Shown here: piece after piece, positions 8,841 to 17,705 of the stretch
Layout: each line of letters begins with the position of its first letter
Numbering within the stretch: position 1 is the stretch's first letter
Source: Sphingomonas sp. Leaf343
Lineage (GTDB): Bacteria; Pseudomonadota; Alphaproteobacteria; Sphingomonadales; Sphingomonadaceae
Direction of reading: 5' to 3'
DNA length: 64,000 nucleotides
NCBI RefSeq assembly: GCF_001423765.1
Contig: NZ_LMPG01000015.1
Span: forward strand, 62,001-126,000
The notes under the pieces: model-generated
Told to the model about the DNA's origin: nothing
The model's input: the letters and a program-made list of their open reading frames with translations, nothing else
The model's database searches: none
Made by a program: the position numbers and the translations under genes

Positions 8841-10199
8841 ATGTCGATCGAGATCAAGATGCCCGCCCTGTCGCCGACGATGGAGGAGGGCACGTTGGCC
8901 AAATGGCTCGTCAAGGAAGGCGACACCGTCAAGTCCGGCGACATCATGGCCGAGATCGAGACGGACAAGGCGACGATGGAATTCGAGGCCGTGGACGAGG
9001 GCGTGATCGCGAAGATCGTCGTCGCCGAGGGCACGGACAACGTGAAGGTCGGCGCGGTGATCGCGATCCTCGCCGAAGAGGGCGAGGACGCCGCATCGGT
9101 GTCGGCACCCGCGAAGAGCGAGACGCCGGAGCCTGCGGACGCCCAGTTCAAGGGCGCGCCCAGCCCGGAAGACCCGAACAAGACCGGCAGCGAGGCGAAG
9201 CCCGCCGATCGTACGATCACGCAGGCCGAGGATCATGGTCGCCCCGCCGATGCGGGCACGGCGCAGACCGGCTCCGCGTCGTCGGGAGAGGGCGGCCGCA
9301 CCAGGGCGAGCCCGCTCGCGCGCCGGATCGCGGCGGAGAAGGGCATCGACCTCGCCGCGCTGAGCGGATCCGGCCCGAACGGCCGCGTCGTGAAGGCGGA
9401 TGTGGAGGGCGCGAAGCCGGGTGCCGCCGCACCTGCATCTGCCGCCGCGCCGGCTGCCGAAGCCGCCGCACCTGCCGCCGCTGCGCCGAAGCCCGCCGCC
9501 GTGCCGGATATCCCGCACGAGGCGACCAAGCTGTCGAACATGCGCAAGACGATCGCGCGCCGCCTGACCGAATCGAAGCAGACGGTGCCGCATATCTACC
9601 TGACGGTGGATATCCGCCTCGACGCGCTGCTGAAGCTGCGTGGCGAGCTGAACGCGTCGCTGGGATCGCGCGGGGTCAAGCTGTCGGTCAACGACATGCT
9701 GGTGAAGGCGCTGGGCGTCGCGCTGATCGCGGTGCCGAAGTGCAACGTGATGTTCACGCCGGACCAGCTCATCAGCTTCTCGCGCGCCGACATCTCGGTC
9801 GCGGTGTCGACCCCGTCCGGCCTCATCACGCCGATCGTCAAGGACGCGGCGGGCAAGACGCTGTCGGCGATCTCCACCGAGGTCAAGGATCTGGCCGGCC
9901 GCGCCAGAGATAACAAGCTAAAGCCGGAGGAATTCCAGGGCGGCACCGCGTCGATCAGCAACATGGGCATGTTCGGGATCAAGCAGTTCGAGGCGGTCAT
10001 CAACCCGCCGCAGGGCATGATCATGGCGATCGGCGCGGGCGAGCAGCGTCCCTATGTCATCGACGGCGCACTCGGCATCGCGACGGTGATGTCGGCGACC
10101 GGCAGTTTCGACCACCGCGCGATCGACGGTGCGGACGGTGCGGAGCTGATGAAGGCGTTCAAGGACCTGATCGAGACGCCGCTGGGCATGCTGGCCTGA
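8841..10199 (+). CDS. pdhC: Pyruvate dehydrogenase E2, dihydrolipoamide acetyltransferase
   Basis: Core of the pyruvate dehydrogenase complex; passes the acetyl group from lipoamide to CoA. In order: one lipoyl domain (lysine in ETDKATM, Lys43), an Ala/Pro linker, a peripheral-subunit-binding domain ([16 protein letters not shown], about 155-190), a second Ala/Pro linker, and the catalytic domain with the active-site motif [13 protein letters not shown] near the C-terminus. The start at 8841 is close to GAGGA. The E1 genes are not in this window. Two small genes separate it from lpdA, and all four run in the same direction. Confidence 0.95.
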   Translation: MSIEIKMPALSPTMEEGTLAKWLVKEGDTVKSGDIMAEIETDKATMEFEAVDEGVIAKIVVAEGTDNVKVGAVIAILAEEGEDAASVSAPAKSETPEPADAQFKGAPSPEDPNKTGSEAKPADRTITQAEDHGRPADAGTAQTGSASSGEGGRTRASPLARRIAAEKGIDLAALSGSGPNGRVVKADVEGAKPGAAAPASAAAPAAEAAAPAAAAPKPAAVPDIPHEATKLSNMRKTIARRLTESKQTVPHIYLTVDIRLDALLKLRGELNASLGSRGVKLSVNDMLVKALGVALIAVPKCNVMFTPDQLISFSRADISVAVSTPSGLITPIVKDAAGKTLSAISTEVKDLAGRARDNKLKPEEFQGGTASISNMGMFGIKQFEAVINPPQGMIMAIGAGEQRPYVIDGALGIATVMSATGSFDHRAIDGADGAELMKAFKDLIETPLGMLA

Positions 10200-10203
10200 C
10201 GCG

Positions 10204-10413
10204 ATGCGCGTGGCGGTGGAGCTGTTGCACCTTGCGATCGGCCTCGTCACCGTCATGGCGCTGACGGGGCTGGCCGCCTGGGCCTATCCGTTGGGGCGCG
10301 AGGAGATCTGGTGGTGCGGCGGCGGCGCGACGCTGGCGCTGCTCATCGACAGCATCCGGCCGCTGCGCCGCGCGCGGCGGGCGGATGTGGGACGGCAGGG
10401 AGCGACGCGATGA
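10204..10413 (+). CDS. Small two-helix membrane protein
   Basis: A 69-residue protein not assigned to a known family. Two hydrophobic stretches (about 5-28 and 35-52, the second LWWCGGGATLAL-like) are followed by a basic tail RPLRRARRADVGRQGATR, which should stay in the cytoplasm. It starts 4 bp after pdhC and overlaps the next gene by ATGA, so translation looks coupled. The location inside the pdhC-lpdA operon supports a real gene. Function unknown. Confidence 0.65.
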   Translation: MRVAVELLHLAIGLVTVMALTGLAAWAYPLGREEIWWCGGGATLALLIDSIRPLRRARRADVGRQGATR

Positions 10414-10793
10414 CGGTCTTGCCGGAACAGACGCCGACGATCCGGGTCGCGGCGATGCCGGGCGACGCCAACCCGTATGGCGATATCTTCGGCGGCTGGC
10501 TGATGGGGCAGATGGATCTGGCCGCCGGCTCGATCGCATCGCGCCATTCGGGCGGCCGCGCCGTCACGATCGCGGTCGACGCGATGAAGTTCCATGCGCC
10601 CGTCCTCGTCGGCGACGAGGTGTCGGTCTACGCCACGCTCGTTGCGGTCGGGAACACGTCGATGACGATCGAGGTCGAGGCCTGGCGCCGCGCCCGCCAC
10701 GTCGAGGAGGCGTGCAAGGTCACGCAGGCCCGCTTCGTGTTCGTCGCCACCGACGAGGAACGTCGCCCGCGCAAGGTGCCGGGCTTGGCGTAG
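10410..10793 (+). CDS. Acyl-CoA thioesterase, YciA-like hotdog protein
   Basis: Hydrolyses acyl-CoA to acid and CoA. This 127-residue single hotdog domain has PYGDIFGGWLMGQMDLAAG, the active-site segment of the YciA/BACH group, with the general-base Asp in MDLA. The motif VDAMKFHAPVLVGDEVSVY follows. It starts inside the previous stop codon (ATGA) and lies between the E2 and E3 genes of pyruvate dehydrogenase. It may release CoA when acetyl-CoA or branched acyl-CoA accumulates; that link is inference from context. Confidence 0.9.
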   Translation: MTVLPEQTPTIRVAAMPGDANPYGDIFGGWLMGQMDLAAGSIASRHSGGRAVTIAVDAMKFHAPVLVGDEVSVYATLVAVGNTSMTIEVEAWRRARHVEEACKVTQARFVFVATDEERRPRKVPGLA

Positions 10794-10841
10794 GCCGGCC
10801 CGCACCGCATATTCTGTTCTGCTATTCCCCAGGAGCTATCC

Positions 10842-12236
10842 GTGGCTGAAACCTACGACCTCATCATTCTCGGCTCGGGGCCGGGCGGCTATGTCGCGGC
10901 GATCCGGGCGTCGCAGCTCGGGCTGACGACCGCGATCGTGGAGCGCGAGCGGCTGGGCGGTATCTGCCTGAACTGGGGCTGCATTCCGACCAAGGCGCTG
11001 CTGCGCACGTCGGAAATCTACCACTATATGCAGCATGCCGATGCCTACGGTCTCAGCGCCAGCAATGTCGGGTTCGATCTGGGCAAGATCGTCGACCGGT
11101 CGCGCAAGGTGGCGGGCCAGCTGAACGCGGGCGTCAAGGGCCTGATGAAGAAGAACAAGGTCGCGGTGCACGAGGGGGTCGGCACCTTGATCGCGCCGGG
11201 CAAGCTGTCGGTGAAGCAGGGCGACAAGACGGTCGAGCTGGAGGCGAAGAACATCATCGTCGCGACCGGCGCGCGGGCGCGCGACCTGCCGTTCGCGAAG
11301 GCGGACGGGAAGCGCGTCTGGACCTATCGCCACGCGATGGTGCCGACCGAAATGCCGACCAAGCTGCTGGTCATCGGATCGGGGGCGATCGGCGTGGAGT
11401 TCGCCAGCTTCTACAACGACATGGGTGCGGACGTGACGATCGTGGAGATGCTGCCCCGCATCCTGCCGGTCGAGGACGAGGAGGTGTCCGCGTTCATGGA
11501 CAAGGCGCTGACCAAGCAGGGGATCAAGATCCTGACGGGTGCCGGCGTCGAGAAGATCGAGCCGGGCGCGGCGAACGTGAAGGCGTCGATCAAGGGTAAG
11601 GACGGCAAGGTCGAGACGACCGAGTTCAGCCATGTCATCGTCGCGATCGGCATCGTGCCGAACACGGAGAATATCGGGCTGGAGGCGCTGGGCGTCGCAA
11701 CCGACCGGGGGCATATCAAGACCAACGGCTACGGCCAGACCAACGTGCCGGGCATCTGGGCGATCGGCGACGTGACCGGCGCACCGTGGCTGGCGCACAA
11801 GGCGAGCCACGAGGGCGTGATCGCGGCGGAGAAGATCGCGGGCGGTTCGCCGCACCAGATGGACAAGGGCAACATCCCCGGCTGCACCTATTCGCGTCCG
11901 CAGGTCGCCAGCGTCGGCATGACCGAGGCGAAGGCGAAGGAGGCCGGATACGAGCTGAAGGTCGGCAAGTTCCCCTTCATCGGCAACGGCAAGGCGATCG
12001 CGCTGGGCGAGGCCGAGGGGTTCGTGAAGACGGTATTCGACGCCAAGACGGGTGAGCTGCTCGGCGCGCACATGGTCGGCGCGGAAGTGACCGAGCTGAT
12101 TCAGGGCTATGTCGTCGCGCGCCAGCTCGAGACGACCGAGGCGGAGCTGATGGAAACCGTCTTCGCGCATCCGACGCTGAGCGAGATGATGCACGAGAGC
12201 GTGCTGGGCGCGTACGGCCGGGCGATCCATATCTGA
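10842..12236 (+). CDS. lpdA: Dihydrolipoyl dehydrogenase (E3)
   Basis: Reoxidises dihydrolipoamide and makes NADH for the 2-oxoacid dehydrogenase complexes. The 464-residue protein has an FAD Rossmann motif GSGPGGYVAA (11-20), a redox disulfide at Cys42-Cys47 (GICLNWGC), an NAD motif GSGAIGVEFASF in mid-protein, the second FAD block WAIGDVTG, and the catalytic HPTLSEMMHE near the end. The start is GTG at 10842 after AGGAG. Last gene of the pdhC cluster. Confidence 0.96.
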   Translation: MAETYDLIILGSGPGGYVAAIRASQLGLTTAIVERERLGGICLNWGCIPTKALLRTSEIYHYMQHADAYGLSASNVGFDLGKIVDRSRKVAGQLNAGVKGLMKKNKVAVHEGVGTLIAPGKLSVKQGDKTVELEAKNIIVATGARARDLPFAKADGKRVWTYRHAMVPTEMPTKLLVIGSGAIGVEFASFYNDMGADVTIVEMLPRILPVEDEEVSAFMDKALTKQGIKILTGAGVEKIEPGAANVKASIKGKDGKVETTEFSHVIVAIGIVPNTENIGLEALGVATDRGHIKTNGYGQTNVPGIWAIGDVTGAPWLAHKASHEGVIAAEKIAGGSPHQMDKGNIPGCTYSRPQVASVGMTEAKAKEAGYELKVGKFPFIGNGKAIALGEAEGFVKTVFDAKTGELLGAHMVGAEVTELIQGYVVARQLETTEAELMETVFAHPTLSEMMHESVLGAYGRAIHI

Positions 12237-12325
12237 ATCTTCTGCTCCACTCCCCTTGGGGAGGGGAGACGTTTTCGAGCGACCCGTTCCCGCCCATTCC
12301 TCCCCTTGCAGGCGCGGAATGGGTG
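12237..12325. repeat. GC-rich palindromic gap after lpdA
   Basis: CTCCACTCCCCTTGGGGAGG (12244-12263) is a hairpin. A second block, CCCATTCCTCC at 12293, pairs imperfectly with GGAATGGGTGGGA at 12316. This looks like another of the dispersed palindromic elements and could end lpdA transcription. No gene is seen here. Confidence 0.45.
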
Positions 12326-12351
12326 GGAACGCGGCGTTATACCGGCGGGTT
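12326..12351 (+). promoter_or_regulatory. Candidate EcfG-type promoter of the catalase-like gene
   Basis: GGAAC at 12326-12330, a 17-nt spacer, then GGTT at 12348-12351, 29 bp before the ATG at 12381. The EcfG general-stress sigma factor of alphaproteobacteria uses GGAAC-N16/17-CGTT; the -10 here has G for C at one base. Confidence 0.5.
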
Positions 12352-12380
12352 AACAGGCGGAGATCACAGGAGACACCGTC

Positions 12381-13469
12381 ATGCCCGCACCGATCCGCTA
12401 CGACCCGTCCGTCGAAACCTTGAAGCCGGACGAGGCGGAGACGATCGGGCAGCTCAACGAATCGTTCCGTCACATCCTCGACACCACGTCGAAGGATTAC
12501 GGCCACGCCGTCCGCGCGGTGCATGCCAAGGCGCATGGCATCGCCAAGGGCGTGTTCCGCATCCACGACGGCCTGCCGCCGGAACTGGCGCAGGGGCTGT
12601 TCGCGACGCCGGGGGAGCATGAGGCGATCCTGCGCATCTCCACCAATCCGGGCGACCTGCTGAACGATTCGATCGGGTTGCCACGCGGGCTGGCGCTGAA
12701 GGTCCTGAACGTCGCGGGGAAACGGTTGCCGGGGTCGGAGGGTGACACGACGCAGGACTTCATCATGGTCAACGGACCGGTGTTCACCGCGCCCGACGCG
12801 GCCTCCTTTGCCAGGAACCTGAAGCTGCTGGCCGCGACGACCGACAAGGCGGAGGGCGGCAAGACACTGCTGTCCGGTATCCTGCGCGCGATCGAGGCTC
12901 CGCTGGAGGCGATCGGCCTGCCGTCTGCGACGTTGCAGCAACTGGGCGGCGCACCGAAGGTGCATCCGCTGGGCGAGACATACTGGTCGCAGACGCCGTT
13001 CCGCTACGGCGATCATATTGCCAAGTTCCAGATCGCGCCGGTCAGCCCGGCGCTGACGCAATTGACGGGTGACACGGTGTCGACGCACGGCCGGCCCGAT
13101 GCGCTGCGCGAGGTGGTGAACGAGGTGCTGGTGTCGCAGGGCGGCACGTGGGAGTTCCGCGTGCAGCTCAACACCGATCTCGCGGCGATGCCGGTCGAGG
13201 ACCCGACGCAGGAGTGGGACACGAAGGCGAGCCCGTTCGTCACCGTCGCCACGCTGGAGGTGCCGCCGCAGCATAGCTGGGAGCATGGCGGATCGGACGC
13301 GGTCGACGATGCGCTGTCGTACAGCATCTGGCACGGGATCGCGGCGCACCGGCCGCTCGGCAACGTCAATCGCGCGCGCAAGGACACCTACGCCTTCTCC
13401 GCCGAGTATCGCGGGCGCTTCAACGGATGTCCGATCCACCAGCCGCGCGAACTGGCCGACCTGCCTTGA
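12381..13469 (+). CDS. Catalase family protein (small catalase-like fold)
   Basis: A 362-residue protein with the catalase-like core of the y4iL/KatE-related group. The blocks HAKAHGIAKGVFRIHDGLP, RISTNPGDLLNDS, PRGLALKVLNV and TTQDFIMVNGPVFTAPDA are characteristic. It is much shorter than true catalases (about 480 or more residues). The canonical proximal Tyr motif is not evident, so peroxide dismutation is unproven; peroxygenase or lipid-peroxide activity is an alternative. An EcfG-like promoter lies just upstream, fitting a stress role. No signal peptide; probably cytoplasmic. Confidence 0.87.
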   Translation: MPAPIRYDPSVETLKPDEAETIGQLNESFRHILDTTSKDYGHAVRAVHAKAHGIAKGVFRIHDGLPPELAQGLFATPGEHEAILRISTNPGDLLNDSIGLPRGLALKVLNVAGKRLPGSEGDTTQDFIMVNGPVFTAPDAASFARNLKLLAATTDKAEGGKTLLSGILRAIEAPLEAIGLPSATLQQLGGAPKVHPLGETYWSQTPFRYGDHIAKFQIAPVSPALTQLTGDTVSTHGRPDALREVVNEVLVSQGGTWEFRVQLNTDLAAMPVEDPTQEWDTKASPFVTVATLEVPPQHSWEHGGSDAVDDALSYSIWHGIAAHRPLGNVNRARKDTYAFSAEYRGRFNGCPIHQPRELADLP

Positions 13470-13515
13470 CGCGGGCGGCCTTGACGCAGGCCCCGGGGCC
13501 GGGGAAATGCCGGGG

Positions 13516-14280
13516 ATGATTAGGCTCTTCCACGTCAGCGATGTCCATTTCGGCAAGGAGGACAAGGCAGCCGTCGCCTGGTTCACCGAACTGGTCGCAA
13601 CCGAGAAGCCGGACGCGGTCATCATGACCGGCGACCTGACGATGCGGGCGCGCACGAAGGAGTTCGTGGAGGGCGGTGCGTGGCTGAAAGGGCTGGCTGC
13701 GCCGGTGACGCTGGAGGTCGGCAATCACGACATCCCCTATTACTGGGACCCGATCCGGCGGTTCATCGCGCCCTATACCCGCTATGCGGCGGTCGAGCGG
13801 ATGATCGAGAAGCCGCTGGAGTTGCACGGCGTGACGATCGTGCCGCTGAAGACGACGGCACGTGCGCAGTGGCGGTGGAACTGGTCGAAGGGGCGCGTCA
13901 GCCAAAGCTCGCTGCGCCGCGCGCTGGCGTTGATCGAGGATGCGCCGAAGGAGAACCTGATCTTCATCGCGGCGCATCATCCGCTGATCGAGGGGCCGAC
14001 CAAGGGCACTGCGAAGACCGCGCGCGGCGACGAGGCATTGACCGAACTGGCGGCGGCGGGCGCGAATGCGGTGCTGACGGGTCATGTCCATGACCCCTTC
14101 GATATCCCGGTGGAGCGGAACGGCCGCATCGTCCGGATGATCGGCGCGGGGACGCTGTCGGTCCGCACGCGCAACAGCCCGCCGGGCTTCAACGAGATCC
14201 GGATCGATGGCACGAGCTTCGAAACGCTGGCGCGAACGCACGGTCCGGAGCCGGTTCACCGCGTCGGCGACACCCTGTGA
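13516..14280 (+). CDS. Metallophosphoesterase, calcineurin-like
   Basis: A 254-residue two-metal phosphoesterase. The metal motifs appear in order: DVHFG (Asp9-x-His11), TGDLT, GNHD, AAHHPL and GHVHD, with the expected spacing. Such proteins hydrolyse cyclic nucleotides or phosphodiesters; the substrate is not predictable. The ATG at 13516 is preferred because GGGGAA lies nine bases upstream; an in-frame ATG at 13507 is possible. It follows the catalase-like gene by 46 bp and may share its transcript. Confidence 0.9.
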   Translation: MIRLFHVSDVHFGKEDKAAVAWFTELVATEKPDAVIMTGDLTMRARTKEFVEGGAWLKGLAAPVTLEVGNHDIPYYWDPIRRFIAPYTRYAAVERMIEKPLELHGVTIVPLKTTARAQWRWNWSKGRVSQSSLRRALALIEDAPKENLIFIAAHHPLIEGPTKGTAKTARGDEALTELAAAGANAVLTGHVHDPFDIPVERNGRIVRMIGAGTLSVRTRNSPPGFNEIRIDGTSFETLARTHGPEPVHRVGDTL

Positions 14281-14453
14281 TCGTGCCGATCCTGCACGCG
14301 ACGGCGGATTCCACGACAGTATGACTCCCCCAATCGGGGGCTGACCTTCGCGATGAAACGCTTCGTCGGATAAGGTTCCCGGCGATATTCCAAAAATAAA
14401 CCTTTGCCCGTAGCCGAGACTCACACCGATTGAGACCGGGGGGTCTAACGACC

Positions 14454-14996
14454 ATGATGAAGGCTTTGGCAGCGCGGTTTGCGCTGGTGGTTTCGTGCGG
14501 CCTGATGATGGCCACTCCTGCTGCCGCACAATTCTGGCAGTGCGCGCCCTATGCTCGCGAGATCTCCGGCATCGATATTCACGGCAACGCGAATACGTGG
14601 TGGAATCAGGCGCAGGGCAAGTACGAGCGCGGGCATGTGCCGCAGCCGGGGGCGGTGCTGGCGTTCGAATCCACCCGCCGCATGCGCGTCGGCCATGTCG
14701 CGATGGTGTCGCGCGTAGTCAGCGAGCGCGAGGTGCTGCTGACCCACGCCAACTGGTCGCGCCGCGGCGCGATCGAGACGGACGTGCGCGCGGTCGACGT
14801 GTCGTCCGCAGGCGACTGGAGCGAGGTTCGCGTATGGTATGGTCCGCAGGGCGGGCTGGGCACGTCGAGCTACCCGGTGAAGGGGTTCATCTATTCGGGC
14901 CATGCGCCGACGACCGATGCGGAGCCGGCGGTCGAATACCCCCACGGTGCCGATCGCGAGACGCGGGTGCTGGCGTTCGTGGGGAAGATGGACTGA
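14454..14996 (+). CDS. CHAP domain protein (exported amidase/peptidase)
   Basis: A 180-residue secreted protein: signal peptide ending in TPAAAQ (about 1-27), then a CHAP domain with the catalytic Cys in FWQCAPYARE and His in GHVAMVSRV. Cys-His hydrolases of this family cut peptidoglycan cross-links or stems, or glutathionyl-spermidine. The start at 14454 follows a GGGGGG stretch; an in-frame ATG at 14457 is equally possible. The 173-bp upstream region is notably AT-rich (CCAAAAATAAACC near 14390) and likely holds its promoter. Confidence 0.87.
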   Translation: MMKALAARFALVVSCGLMMATPAAAQFWQCAPYAREISGIDIHGNANTWWNQAQGKYERGHVPQPGAVLAFESTRRMRVGHVAMVSRVVSEREVLLTHANWSRRGAIETDVRAVDVSSAGDWSEVRVWYGPQGGLGTSSYPVKGFIYSGHAPTTDAEPAVEYPHGADRETRVLAFVGKMD

Positions 14997-15041
14997 GTTT
15001 TCGAAGACTGCCCCACCCGTGGACGGGAGGGGAGAAGAGGG

Positions 15042-15533
15042 TCAGGCCGCCCGGAAGGTCATCGCCACGCCGTTCATGCAATAGCGCTTGCCGGTCGGCT
15101 TTGGCCCGTCGTCGAAGACGTGGCCTAGGTGACCGCCGCAGCGCGAGCAATGCACCTCCGTCCGCTGCATCATCATCGATCCGTCGACGCGCGTGCCGAC
15201 CGCTTTCGGGAGCGGTGCCCAGAAGCTGGGCCAGCCGGTGCCGCTGTCGAACTTCGTCTTCGATGCGAACAGCGGTTGCGCGCAGCCCTTGCAGGCAAAG
15301 GTGCCGGCGCGATGTTCGTCGTTGAGGGGGCTGGTGAACGGCACTTCCGTGCCCTCCTTGCGCAACACGCGGTACGCGGCGGCGCCCAGCTTCGCCTGCC
15401 ACTGCGCATCGGTCATCGTCACCGGATAGCGTTCGGCCGCCTGCGCCTGCTGCTTACAGCCGAACAGCGCGACGGCGGCGGTGCCGAGACCGGCGAGCCC
15501 GAGAAAAGTACGGCGATCGGAAGGAGTTTGCAT
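15042..15533 (-). CDS. msrB: Peptide-methionine (R)-S-oxide reductase MsrB, Tat-exported
   Basis: Repairs oxidised methionine-R-sulfoxide in proteins. The 163-residue protein has zinc cysteines at 81/84 and 129/132 (CKGC, CSRC) and the catalytic Cys152 in RYCMNGVAM. The N-terminus SDRRTFLGLAGLG is a twin-arginine signal, followed by LFGC (Cys26), so it may be a periplasmic lipoprotein. Its start shares one base with the stop of the upstream ABC permease (TGATG), so it is the last gene of that operon. Reducing power in the periplasm must come from an unidentified donor. Confidence 0.95.
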   Translation of the reverse strand: MQTPSDRRTFLGLAGLGTAAVALFGCKQQAQAAERYPVTMTDAQWQAKLGAAAYRVLRKEGTEVPFTSPLNDEHRAGTFACKGCAQPLFASKTKFDSGTGWPSFWAPLPKAVGTRVDGSMMMQRTEVHCSRCGGHLGHVFDDGPKPTGKRYCMNGVAMTFRAA

Positions 15534-16756
15534 CACCCCGATATAGGTGCTGGCCGTGAACGCCGCCAGAACGGGGTGCTGCCCGATTGCAGCACGCCAC
15601 GCCGGAACAGCCGCGCGCCCGTCCAGATGAACAGCGCGACCCACAACAACTGCCAGACCAACGCCAGCGCATGCGGCCACAGCGTCGCGGAGTTCGCCGC
15701 GCGTCCGGCCATCGCGAAGGGCGACGATAACGGGAAGACCTCCGCCACGCGCGCGACCCAGCTTTCGGGCTGGCGCGCGGCGGCGGAGGCGAGCGCGAAC
15801 ATCGCGACCTGCACGATCGTGATCGGCAACGACAGCATCTGGATCTCCCGCTGCGACGATGCCTGCGCGCCGATGCCGAGGAACACCGAGCCGAGCAGGA
15901 GGTAGGCGAGCGAGAAATAGGCGGCGAACAGCAGCGCGAAGGTCGGCGCGCCGATCGCGGGCGCGAGGTCGCCGATCGCCTGCGCGGTCGTCGGTGGCAG
16001 CCACTGGCCGAGCGACAGCAGCACCGCGCCCCAGAAGCCGACGAACAGCACCGCGACGCCGAACATGCCGACCAGTTTGCCCGCGAACACCGCCTCCAGC
16101 GGGACGGCGGCGGCGAGGACCTCGATCACCTTGGTATTGCGTTCCTCGGCCATCGTGCCGACGACCTGCCCCGCCAGGAACAGCGTCAGGAAGAAGATGC
16201 CGAAGACGGCGATGAAACCCGACTGATGCTGGCCGCCGATCGAGGCGCGGGCGCGGGTCGCTTCGTGGCGGGTGGCGACGATGCGGGGGGCGTCGGCGGA
16301 CAGCGTCGCCTGCGCCAGCGCCTCCAGATATCCGGCGGTGTAGCGATCGGTGGCGGGGATCAGCACCTGCGGGCGGGCGAGGTCGCCATAGAGGACGCCG
16401 TCGACATCGTAGCGGCGGTCGTCGATCGCTGCGCGCGCCTGCCTCGCCGGATCGGCGGAGGGTGCGGCGATGCTGAGCGTGGAGGGCCGAAAGTCGCGGG
16501 GGAACATCGCGCGCAGGCGCTTGTCCTGCGCGATCATCGCCGGCGCGATCTCCGCGGGGACGATCGCGACGATCCGCGCCTTGTCGGCCACGCCGTCGCC
16601 CATGCTCGCCGCGCCGATGCCGCCGATCGCGCTGATCGATCCGATCAGGACGGGGGCGAACAGGAACAGGAGAAAGACGGGCGTGTAGACCGTGGCGACG
16701 AAATCGCGGCGGGCGATGGTCAGCGCCTGACGCACGGCGTGGCGGAACCCGTTCAT
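15533..16756 (-). CDS. ABC-2 type transporter permease (NatB-like)
   Basis: Membrane half of an exporter: 407 residues with one N-terminal transmembrane helix (about 25-45, FLLFLFAPVLIGSISAIGG), a large extracytoplasmic loop of roughly 160 residues, and about five C-terminal helices, as in NatB/YhaP proteins. GTMAEERNTKVIEVLAAAVP is the conserved cytoplasmic coupling region. It overlaps the ATPase gene by ATGA. Substrate unknown; family members export sodium or other cations or stress-related solutes. Confidence 0.92.
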   Translation of the reverse strand: MNGFRHAVRQALTIARRDFVATVYTPVFLLFLFAPVLIGSISAIGGIGAASMGDGVADKARIVAIVPAEIAPAMIAQDKRLRAMFPRDFRPSTLSIAAPSADPARQARAAIDDRRYDVDGVLYGDLARPQVLIPATDRYTAGYLEALAQATLSADAPRIVATRHEATRARASIGGQHQSGFIAVFGIFFLTLFLAGQVVGTMAEERNTKVIEVLAAAVPLEAVFAGKLVGMFGVAVLFVGFWGAVLLSLGQWLPPTTAQAIGDLAPAIGAPTFALLFAAYFSLAYLLLGSVFLGIGAQASSQREIQMLSLPITIVQVAMFALASAAARQPESWVARVAEVFPLSSPFAMAGRAANSATLWPHALALVWQLLWVALFIWTGARLFRRGVLQSGSTPFWRRSRPAPISG

Positions 16757-17667
16757 GCCGCATCCTCCGGCTGCTGGCCGACGATCCTGACGAACGCGTC
16801 GTGCAGGCCGGGGCGTTCGATCGTCAGGCCGGCGATACCGTAGCCCGCCTCGATCAGGGGCACGAGCAGCGGTTCGATGCCGCCATCGGGCAACTGGAAC
16901 CGCCATGCGGAACCGTCCGCGACGGCATCGGCGGGCAGCAATCCGACGATCGCCGGGGCGGGGTGATGCGGTACGTAGCGGACGCGGCTGGGCAGGGTGG
17001 CGCGGGCGTCGTCGACGGTGCCCTCGAACCGGCGACGCCCGCCGGCGATGATCGCAAGCCGGTCGCACAGGCGCTCGGCATGCGCCATGATGTGGGTAGA
17101 GAACAGGATCGTCGCGCCGCGGTCCCGCTCCGCGAGGATCAGCGCTTCCAGCTTCTCCTGGTTGACCGGGTCGAGGCCGGAAAACGGCTCGTCCAGCACG
17201 ATCAGGTCGGGGCGGTGGACGACCGAGCCGAGCAACTGCACCAGTTGCGCCATGCCCTTGGACAATTTGCGGATCTTTTCGTCGGCGGCATGGCCGAGGC
17301 CCGCCTCCTCCAGCATCGTCACCGCGCGGCGGCGACCCTCCGCCCAGTCGAGGCCACGCAGCGCGCCCATGAAGGCGATCGCCTCCTTCGCCTTCATCGC
17401 CGGGTACAGCCCGCGTTCCTCGGGCAGATAGCCGACGCGGTCGCTCGCCTCGCGCGGGTTGATGTGGCCGAGCAGCGTGCGATGGCCCTCGTCCGGCTCG
17501 ATGATGCCGAGCAGCATCCGCAGCGTCGTGGTCTTGCCCGCGCCGTTCGGGCCGAGAACGCCGTAGATCGATCCGGCCGGCACCGACAGGTCGACACCGT
17601 CGACCACGCGCCGTTGCTCGTACCGCTTCACCAGATGCTCGGCGGTGACCGCCCGTTCGTCCGCCAT
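16753..17667 (-). CDS. ABC transporter ATP-binding protein (NatA-like)
   Basis: Cytoplasmic ATPase partner of the permease. The 304-residue protein has Walker A GPNGAGKTT (39-47), the Q-loop region LPEERGLYP, signature LSKGM, Walker B LIVLDEPFSGLDP, and an H-loop STHIMAH. The ~90-residue C-terminal extension fits the NatA/DUF4162 group. First gene of the minus-strand operon ATPase-permease-msrB. Only 38 bp separate its start from the divergent queG start. Confidence 0.94.
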   Translation of the reverse strand: MADERAVTAEHLVKRYEQRRVVDGVDLSVPAGSIYGVLGPNGAGKTTTLRMLLGIIEPDEGHRTLLGHINPREASDRVGYLPEERGLYPAMKAKEAIAFMGALRGLDWAEGRRRAVTMLEEAGLGHAADEKIRKLSKGMAQLVQLLGSVVHRPDLIVLDEPFSGLDPVNQEKLEALILAERDRGATILFSTHIMAHAERLCDRLAIIAGGRRRFEGTVDDARATLPSRVRYVPHHPAPAIVGLLPADAVADGSAWRFQLPDGGIEPLLVPLIEAGYGIAGLTIERPGLHDAFVRIVGQQPEDAA

Positions 17668-17705
17668 GCTTCCTCCCGCCGGGGCGGTCGTGGTAGCGGG
17701 GAGGG

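Noticed and set aside
10836..13724. 962-codon open frame on the minus strand
   Set aside because: Antisense to lpdA and the catalase-like gene. The composition is that of a shadow frame, with no motif.
14325..14345. Terminator after the metallophosphoesterase gene
   Set aside because: CCCCC-AATC-GGGGG forms a short stem, but without a T-run; considered too weak to annotate.
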